Below are positions 56,742-64,000 of a stretch of 64,000 bases of DNA, one piece after another. The stretch's first letter is position 1. Each line of letters starts with the position of its first letter. The stretch comes from Rhizodiscina lignyota. Its lineage: Eukaryota > Ascomycota > Dothideomycetes > Aulographales > Rhizodiscinaceae. The translations under genes and the position numbers were made by a program. Location: positions 1-64,000 of the forward strand of contig ML978134.1 of the NCBI GenBank assembly GCA_010015805.1, in the 5' to 3' direction. The notes below the pieces were generated by a model. The model searched no databases. It was given only the letters and a program-made list of their open reading frames with translations, and was not told the origin of the DNA.

Positions 56742-57836
56742 ATGATGGCTTTCACAGCGCCATGCCCATACGTGCCACTCTCACAATTTGATTGGACCTT
56801 ATCACACCCAGTCATCCAGAACCCGGCTCGTTGTGGCGATGTCCCCTGGAACCCGGCTGTTCATGCCTTGACTGCCGCATTTGAAGCTGCATGCTTGTAT
56901 ATGGGTGTCGACCTTATCCTGCAACTCTTCTGTACATTTCGGAAGTGGACAACATTATACTTCTGGTAGGAATTCTAACGATTTAATTACGGCACTTATA
57001 ACTACTGCTAACCTCGCTTTGTATAAAGGTCAATCTTGATCAGCACCTGCGCAACAATGTTATTCGCATCATGGGAGCTTGTCAGTCGGTTCAGTGGTGC
57101 TTCGACGACGGGCACGATCTTGAACAGCATAGCCAGAATTCCCATGCTCAGTGGATTCGCCCTCGTCTTGTACTCGCGGATGCATCTCGTCGTAACAAGC
57201 AAAAGGGTTCTCCGAGGAGCTCTGGCATTCATTATCGTTGTTGCCATAATATTCGATCCGCCGACCGTCGTAGAAGGTGTCCTGGGGCACAATCGAACAA
57301 TCGTCCTCCGCGTGATCCGACATTGTGAGATTATATACGCTGTCCAAGAGGTTCTCCTCGCCGGGATCTACATTTGGGGTTTCTGGGGCTTCACGAAAGG
57401 CTCCCACTCTGAGCCTCGGACTAAAAAGACCTTCGCATTGCTCATCGGCGCAGAAGTCATGATATTCTCAGTCCATGTTGTAGTCATGGTCCTTGCGCTG
57501 ATGGACATCGTGCTTGCGAAGAGGATAATTCTTGCCTTCACATACGCGCTCAAGCTTAAAGTTGAGTTCTTATTGCTCAACTCGCTTCTCAAGTACTCGC
57601 AGCACGAGCAGAACCGGCCCACAATTGAATGGCTGCCGAAACTCCCGGTTGACGCCGAGAAGGGATTTGTGAGTCCAGTAATGCCTGTCACAAGTTGTAT
57701 ACAAACTGCTCCATGGAACGACTTCGAGAAGCACGCGGCGATGCAAAGCCTGGGAGAATTACGAACAGTTCAGCCTATTATCTCTACGCCCTCGACGGAA
57801 CGATCCAGTTTCATCGGAGAATTAGCGCTAGGATGA
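56742..57836 (+). CDS. DUF7703-like seven-helix membrane protein (343 aa)
   Basis: Exons are 56742-56965 and 57029-57836. The intron starts GTAGGA, has a GCTAAC branch and ends ATAAAG. The start could also be the next codon (ATG 56745). The protein has about seven TM helices: ALTAAFEAACLYMGVDLIL, the helix bridging the splice junction (YFWSILISTCATMLF), then ARIPMLSGFALVLYSRMHLV, ALAFIIVVAIIFDPP, IYAVQEVLLAGIYIWGFWG, LIGAEVMIFSVHVVVMVL and a last one before a Pro/Ser-rich cytosolic tail. YFWSILIS and the KLKVEFLLLNSLL end of the last helix recall the fungal DUF7703 family. The function is not known; a receptor-like role is only suggested by the helix number. Confidence 0.78.
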
Positions 57837-58058
57837 GGAATGTACGTAGGGAACGATGGACAAATAGAGGTCATTCAGAGTGAGAATTGGCGATATCAAG
57901 CACGTTCTCGTAGAGCATTCGGACAATCAGAGTATACTTTCAATTCGCCAAAGGAGCTGCTCGAGTAATCACGAAATCAGCAAAAAGCACGCTTGGTCAT
58001 CTCGCAATCACCTTTGCTAAACCCCCTCTTAACCTTGGGAGGCTCATACTCATGCTCC

Positions 58059-59795
58059 TCATAGTCTCGGCTTTTCGCGCGCATCTTCCCTCTTTACGCG
58101 GTCTTTCAGTAACCTGCGCAGGATCTTCCCGGAAGCGCTCTTAGGTATCTCGTCGATGAAGCGTACGCCCCCTCTCAATCGCTTGTGGCTGGCCACCTTA
58201 CTCTGCGTCCAACTCACAATCTCCTCAGCATCTTTGCTCGTGTCTTGCGTGGGCAATCCAGTCTTTTTGTCCCCAGCCTTTCCACCGAGCTTGGCGTGGA
58301 CGATGTATGCCCTTGGAACCTCGGTATGCTGCTCTTTATCCTCGACGCCAATCACCGCAACGTCATTTACGAGTGGATGATCCATCAGCTTCCCCTCAAG
58401 CTCTGCCGGTGCAACCTGGAATCCCTTGTACTTGATCAACTCCTTCACACGGTCTGTGATACTGAAGTTGCCATCTTTATCTTGAAATCCCACGTCTCCT
58501 GTCTTAAAGTAACGCAGCCCGTCCTCTTCAACAATGGAATTCCGAGTCGCTTCTTCATTATTCCAGTAACCCTTAAAGATATTAGGCCCGGCTAACCAGA
58601 GTTCACCCGTTTCACCAGGGCCGAGCTCTTTGCCTTCTGGATCCACATATTTTGCAGTCATGTTCGGGAACATCTTCCCGACACTCCCAACCGACTTGGA
58701 CCACTCATCCCAAGGCTGAGTGTGCGTCATCGGCGATGTCTCGGAGAGGCCATATGCTTGGTTGATTTTGATTTTAAAACGCTCATACACCGCATCGACA
58801 AGTTCCTTTGTCAGTGGTGCTGCTCCGGATGTCATCATACGAACGCTGCTGAGATCGTATTCTTTGACCATAGGATCTCGCAGGAGCCTCACGATGACTG
58901 GTGGAGCGACGTAGACAAATGTGATCTTGTGCTCTTGGATGATCTCGAGAAATTTCCTGAGATCGAACGCCGGCATCACTACCATTTCGATCCCGCGGTA
59001 GAGTGTCTGATTGACGAGACCTTGAAGTCCATAGATATGAAAGAATGGTAACACGCCGATCATCTTGTCCGCGCCAGATTTGTACCAATGGCCGACACAT
59101 CCTTTGATGAGACACTGATCCGCGATGATATTGCGATGAGTGAGCATCACGCCTTTCGGTAGGCCAGTAGTTCCGGAACTGTATACCAGAAAAGCAATGT
59201 CCTCAGCAGGATTCATTTTCCTCCGTCGGTACCGAAGCGCACCAGAAGTCTTGCGGATGTTGGTCCAATGCTTAAATTGGTGCGTCTCATCTTTTTCCGC
59301 TCCAATCAGGACGATACGGTCTCTGGGAATGCCAGCCTTCTTTGCCGCTTCTATTGCCCCTGGCAAGAATTTGACGGTGGTCGCAATCGCCTTCGCGCCA
59401 GCGTTGGATAGCTGAAAAGCGAGCTCATCGGGCGAGTAGGCGGGATTGGCAGGGGAGACGATACCGCCAGCGAAGAAAACGCCGTATGTCAGTGGCCCAA
59501 AATCCACATCGTTTGGGGAATAAACTCCGAGGACGTCTCCTCTTTGCCAGTCCCAGAGGTTCTGGAGGCCTTCCCCAAATGCTACTGCTGCTGCTTTCAC
59601 CTCGCTAAAGGTATATTGTCTTGAGCCAGTTGCTGCTCGATATATCACTGTAACAGGTCAGAATATCTAAAATTTAAGTGGAAATCAATGCAATTAACCT
59701 TGAGAATCGTCAAAATCGCGCTTTTGGTCGAACATGAAAGACCATAGGTCGACATTGGGTATGTCGACGTCGGGGAAAGTGGACTTGGTAGGCAT
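58059..59795 (-). CDS. 4-coumarate-CoA-ligase-like adenylate-forming enzyme, PTS1-like end (561 aa)
   Basis: Exons on the minus strand are 59795-59699 and 59647-58059. The intron has a GTTAAT donor and a TTACAG acceptor. The ANL-superfamily motifs are complete: YSSGTTGLPKGVMLTH (P-loop, about 188-203), NQAYGLSETSP, YFKTGDVGFQD, DRVKELIKYKGFQVAPAELE and the C-terminal catalytic Lys in SASGKILRR. The N-terminus (FPDVDIPNVDLWSFMFDQ) is typical of fungal 4CL-like ligases, which activate aromatic or fatty acids to CoA thioesters with ATP. The last three residues are Pro-Arg-Leu, a plausible variant of the peroxisomal PTS1 signal (S/A/P-K/R-L), so a peroxisomal enzyme is likely. Its substrate could be a phenylpropanoid, a benzoate or a medium-chain acid. 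Confidence 0.92.
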
Positions 59796-61319
59796 CTTGT
59801 GAGCCACGACCAAATGTAAACGAGACGATGCTGATTAGTTGTTCACCGTTGCTGGGAAAATCAAGACTATAAAGTCATGCCGCCGACAAACTGGACGTAA
59901 TAACTCCTGCCTCGTAGTGCTATCGTAATGTAGAAGCGCGGCGTACTTTCATCTAGGGTACCAGAGCAGACCGTGCAGCAGTCATGGACAATGCAAACCC
60001 TGGGGATCCCAGAAACCAATGATCACACGCGAGATAATGAAAGAGTGAGAACGCACATAAGAACCCAGAACAGGTACAAACGGTGACGAAGAAAATTGGC
60101 GGACTTGAGACGGAAGAGATGCTTCCGGCTAGGCAAATCCAATTGGCCCGCGAGCACGTCATTGACGCTGCGACTGACAATCTTGGCATTAACTTACAGA
60201 ATTCTGCCACCCTTTGAAGCCTTCGTTTGTAGTACTCTACCCTAAAGCCTCAATTCGCAAACGCAATATCTAATCCTCTCATTCTGGCCCTCTCACATCC
60301 CGAGAGCATCCCGAGAGCGTCCCGAGAGTAGTGGTGCTGACTCGGATAAGTAGTGGGGTCTCCGGCAAAGCTGACTGGACATAGTATATCCGAAGCCAGT
60401 TGGGGCATGATCCACCGGAGTCATGGGTGCTCGAGTACCTCGCCTCTATATAATTGAAACGCCGCCACTTTCAGCATTCTCCGTACTCCATGAGTCGAAA
60501 TAGATATATGTAACCTCGAGTGCGCCTGCCTTGGAAGATTTGCTTCTCGCATTCGCGGAAATGAGATTCTGTCGTGATAGAAAGCGCGATCTACCTTAGG
60601 TGGGAAGGAGCACTCATATCGAAAAAGTATAAACACCCCCCACCAACTTGGCGAACTCAAACCTCAGACCTCAGAGGTTTACGAAAAGCTGGATTGGAAG
60701 GAGAAATGCCAAAGATTGTTGACCGATGATATTGCCTTAGAGATACCTTATTACTCCTTAAATGCCAACTGTAGTGTGATATCACGGCGCGTCAATTAAG
60801 CTCTCCCATCACATGCGATACAATGTACCTCCAAGCACCATCCTTACAAAGAGCATTTGAGAGGCTCTCGACCCAGCCAGCTGGGACATACGTAACTGTG
60901 ACATGGTCTCGCATGCCCTGTCCGTCGAGATGTCCCAAGAGTCCTGGGTGGTGCAGTATCGGTCTGCGCTTCCCTGCGGCGGGAACTCCCACAAATGCCA
61001 GGCCCACAAAAAAACATTTACCACCCCCTCCGGAACCGACTCCGCCACCTATCAAATCAATCCAATTCACTCGCTACACTCAAGAAACAAGAAACAGGAA
61101 ACAGGAATGTTCCAGCAAATGCTAATTTTTGAGGCTTGAGAGTCGGTAGGCCAATCGACGATCACCTCCCGCCTTCGTGATGTGAAGAGCATCGGCTGCC
61201 AGAAATTACGAACGTGACGTCGGCCCTTAGCTTCCTTTTATTTTATGCTCCGACCACGCCTCAGACCGATGCCTAGAGATTGAGCTTTGCATATTCACTC
61301 AAGGCACTTCTCAAGAAGT
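59796..61319. other. Divergent intergenic, 1.5 kb
   Basis: Promoters of the ligase (minus) and the NmrA-like gene (plus). Contains an 11-base tandem repeat near 60296 and an AAACAAG/AAACAGG run near 61080. Overlapping frames at 60792-61139 are Pro-rich on both strands and not believed. Confidence 0.45.
60296..60328. repeat. 11-base tandem repeat, three copies
   Basis: Copies read CATCCCGAGAG, CATCCCGAGAG and CGTCCCGAGAG, one after another without gaps. The unit may be a repeated factor-binding site in the divergent promoter region or a short slippage repeat. Confidence 0.6.
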
Positions 61320-62373
61320 ATGGCCCGCGATATCAAGAATGTCTTGGTTATAGCAGGAGTAAGTTTCATCATCCAGGCTCCACCACACGCAGCCGCAACA
61401 CAGCTAATGACCATGCCTGATATAGGAAAATGGAAGTCGACATAGTCTATGCGAGATCATCAACTCTACTCTCCAAGAAAAGGGCTTCAATACCAAGTTC
61501 ATACACGGTCTGTGGAACGGAGCAAGGTTGTGTCCGCAGGCTGATACTGACATGAAGAGGCAGGCCAAGTGGAGCAGTCCGCCTTCGAGAACCAAGATGC
61601 AGTCGTTAGTGTTGTCGATCCGGACAGGATTCCGGAGCAGAAAGCCATGATCGATGCTGCGATTGCTGCCGGTGTTTCACGCTTCGTCCCAAGCGAATTC
61701 GGCGACAATACGGTGGACGAGCGTGTGAGGGACCTCGTCCCTCTGTATAATGAGAAGTGGAATATCGCTGAATATCTGAGGACGAAAGAGAGCGACGGTT
61801 TTAGCTGGACGGCTCTGATAACGGGACCAATGTTCGATTGGGTATAGCACCATGGTATCGGAAAGCGACTTGCAAATGCTGGCTAACAAGTCAATCCAGG
61901 CACTCAAGTCAGGATTCCTTGGCTTTGATCTCGAGGCGCATACAGCCGGTATCGCCGACCAAGGAACTGTCTCATTTGCCCTCACAAAGCCCACCACAGT
62001 GGCATCAGCAGTGGCCAATATGCTGCAAGACTCAGAACTCTTGAAAGCGACTACGAACAAATACATCTACATCGCATCTTACACCACCACCCAGAACGAC
62101 ATACTTGCGAAGCTGCAGAAGTTGACGGACGACCATTGGAGGATGGAGCGCGAACACTCGCAGCAGGTTCTAGCAAAGCACAGTGAACTTTATCATAAGG
62201 TTGCGGAGAAGATGCCAGTAGTCCCGCTACTCAATCGTGCGGGGACACATGAGGCAGCGTTCGGCGATATTAGAAAAGTCGAGGGAGGTTTGTGGAATGA
62301 GAAGCTCGGGCTCCCGAAGGATGATCTGGAAGAGGATCTTAAGGCTTTGTTGAAGGAGGGCTTTGCCGAATGA
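61320..62373 (+). CDS. NmrA-like / isoflavone-reductase-like protein (290 aa)
   Basis: Exons are 61320-61358, 61426-61507, 61564-61841 and 61900-62373. Donors are GTAAGT, GTCTGT and GTATAG, and phases close. The family blocks are QDAVVSVV, KAMIDAAIAAGVSRFVPSEFG and FSWTALITGPMFDW, then GTVSFALTKPTTVASAVANML and a C-terminal half typical of fungal NmrA-like proteins. These have an atypical short-chain dehydrogenase fold and bind NAD(P); some are reductases, others redox sensors. Oddities: the nucleotide-binding loop, normally GATGxxG, reads AGENGSRHS in this model, and the stretch between it and QDAVV is about 20 residues shorter than usual. Either the 5' exons are mis-spliced by me or the dinucleotide site is degenerate and the protein is no longer an enzyme. 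Confidence 0.8.
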
Positions 62374-63080
62374 GGCTGATTGATAGCAGCAGCATCGTAA
62401 AGCTGGAGATACCCCCAGAGGCAATTATCATAGCGAATGTGACATTCGGACTGGTGTCCATTGCAAATCTATCACTCCAATGAGATACTCGCCCTCCACA
62501 TTCTAATTGACTTGTTGTAGCCCGTGTTTGAGTCCGAATCTGCCTAACGTCAACCTGTCATGAATATGAATTTCATTGACGAAGCTTCTGCGGCGTTACA
62601 CGACACTTTCCAGCCGTTGAAGTAAACCGTGTGGAAGGCGACAAAATAGGACAATTACGTACCAAGCTAAAGCGTTAGCCCGGAGTACATCAAATATGAG
62701 GGTAACACCATGCTACCAACGCAGTTCATGGATGCGGAGATGGACTATTTCGGTGCGCATGTTTACGATCAACGGAATGTTCTAGGCGAAGATCCCGGAA
62801 AACCGAAGAAAGGAGCGCATCATCATGAGTGGAAACCGGTGTAGAGACGAGCGAATGTATTCCAAATTTAGCTCGGTATACAAATACAACAAGAAGCAAC
62901 ATGGCGCAAATAATGTAGTGGAAAATTCTTCTCTTAGCGTGTCGCCATTGATCTCCACTCGCTCAAGTTAATATTTTCGTCCCTCTAGTTCGCAGTCTCA
63001 GGATCACAATCTCGCTCGTATCCCTACTTAAAAACGCTGTTCTCGGCCCTTATCCGCGAGATATGATAGCGATTCATGGA
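62374..63080. other. Convergent intergenic
   Basis: Between the 3' ends of the NmrA-like and FG-rich genes. No gene is seen. Confidence 0.5.
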
Positions 63081-64000
63081 TCACGTCACTGTTGGCGTCA
63101 TACGGGACGACGACTCAGCAACGTTCTGTGGCCGGTACTTGTCTTTGTTACTTGGATGTGGGTCATTGAGGCGTAGTTCCTGTTCAGTAATGAGTTACAA
63201 GTTAGTAAACCAGTCCTAAGTAAACTAGACACACCTCAAAAGAGTAGCTTTCGAAACTTGGAACTACTGTGAGACACTGCATGTACTGGATCCCCCTTTT
63301 TTCACGAAGGGGTATTGTTGCAAATTTCCTTGGCTGAGAGGCACACAATAACCGAGTGGTGTTGACGTACCTTTGTCTTTGTCCTGCGAGCCACTGCCGC
63401 CGAAAGTAGCCTTAGCGCGTATTTGATGTTGGTCGCCATCACTAATTAATAACCCCCTCCCGAATGGATTGGTGTCGGAACTCTTCGAACCAAATCCTCC
63501 TCCAAACATAGCGCCGCCATTGATCTTGGAAGTGGAGTGTCCAAATTTGGGATCATTGCTATTCGAACTGATGCCTCCAAACAGGGTCGCACTGCTCTTT
63601 GGACCTCTGATTCCGGCAGAAGAGGAAAAAGGGGAAGGTGTGGAGGGAGACTTTGGGGGGTCAGCAGAGCCAAACAGGCTTGTACTGCTCTTTGGGGCGC
63701 TGCTTCCCCAAGGAGATGAAAAAGGTAAAGGTGCAGAGGGAGGCTTGGGGGGAGCAGAGCCAAACAGGCCCCCGGCAGGCGGCGAGGCACTGTTAGGCGG
63801 TCTCCCAGTACCCGAGTTGGGCGGAGATGGAGAGCTGAAGGAAGTTTTCCGAGTGGCTGAAGCGTTGCCAGAAGCAGGCTCAGAACCTGTGGAGGCTGGA
63901 TCAATCTTGAAGGCTGGCACCTCTTTTGTGCTCTGTCCAGTAGTGGTGGAGGTGTTGGCTGTGCCAAAGTTGGTCGTACCTGATCCTATTCATGAATTCA
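63081..64000 (-). CDS. FG-rich (nucleoporin-like or BTB-type) protein, 5' end beyond window
   Basis: Minus strand, entering from the right edge. The main exon is Ser/Pro/Gly-rich with spaced FG dipeptides (GGLFGSA, TSLFGSA, ATLFGG, GAMFGGGFGS, TNPFGRG), as in nucleoporins and in many dothideomycete BTB-protein heads. An intron with a GTACGT donor lies near 63371 and ends near 63331. The following exon keeps the frame to a TAG at 63264. Yet in another frame the same DNA gives IQYMQCLTVVPSFESYSFEELRL, broken here only by this sentence's limits of model certainty: the part YSFEELRL is the usual C-terminal block of such fungal proteins. It continues across a good intron (63180-63234) to TGA at 63081-63083. 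The frame change falls in an A6G5 run near 63296-63306, so a one-base error or real shift is likely. Confidence 0.6.

Noticed and set aside
60792-61139. Pro-rich frames on both strands between ligase and NmrA-like genes
   Set aside because: Mutual shadows caused by C/G-rich runs; no start context or conserved block.

Overview
The window looks like nuclear DNA of a filamentous ascomycete (Pezizomycotina, perhaps a dothideomycete). Its genes are broken by short introns, mostly about 45-65 bases, with GTATGT/GTACGT-type donors and CTAAC/CTGAC-type branch sites. The protein families are typical of moulds: two HET-domain proteins, an NB-TPR STAND NTPase, a LaeA-like methyltransferase, DUF3176, DUF4048 and DUF7703 proteins, and several MFS permeases. 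I built the gene models by hand from splice sites, reading phase and family motifs. No transcript evidence was available.

Layout. At 1-9 kb are the tail of an unknown gene, a small PHD-finger gene, a Ste20/GCK-family kinase (minus), a DUF4048 protein and a kelch protein (minus). At 9-12.4 kb is a gene-poor stretch with a decayed SNF2-helicase fragment and a telomere-like motif. At 12.4-19.5 kb come a monocarboxylate-type MFS permease, a HET-domain protein and a DUF3176 membrane protein. At 19.5-27.1 kb four minus-strand genes follow each other: PhzF-like isomerase, alpha/beta hydrolase, MFS transporter and Baeyer-Villiger-type monooxygenase. They read as a small oxidation/hydrolysis/export cluster. 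At 27-34.6 kb are a ricin-like secreted protein, a conserved nuclear-looking protein, a probable pseudogene, a DUF952 protein and a LaeA-like methyltransferase. At 34.7-38.3 kb is a housekeeping pair transcribed divergently: farnesyl diphosphate synthase and the anaphase-promoting-complex subunit Cdc23/Apc8. At 39.4-41.2 kb is a Dal5-like permease.

At 41.4-47.1 kb lies the most interesting unit. An NB-ARC/TPR protein with no N-terminal effector domain is divergently transcribed from a large HET-domain protein 339 bases away. This could be a two-gene, NLR-like recognition and cell-death module. The NB-ARC gene also carries a 54-base intron, open in frame, that cuts its Walker A motif in two.

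At 47.8-63 kb are acetyl-CoA hydrolase (Ach1), a copper-type P1B ATPase, a small secreted protein, a DUF7703 seven-helix protein, a 4-coumarate-CoA-ligase-like enzyme with a PTS1-like end, an NmrA-like protein and, at the right edge, an FG-rich protein cut by the window end. I saw no tRNA, rRNA, CRISPR array, LTR element or other intact mobile element.
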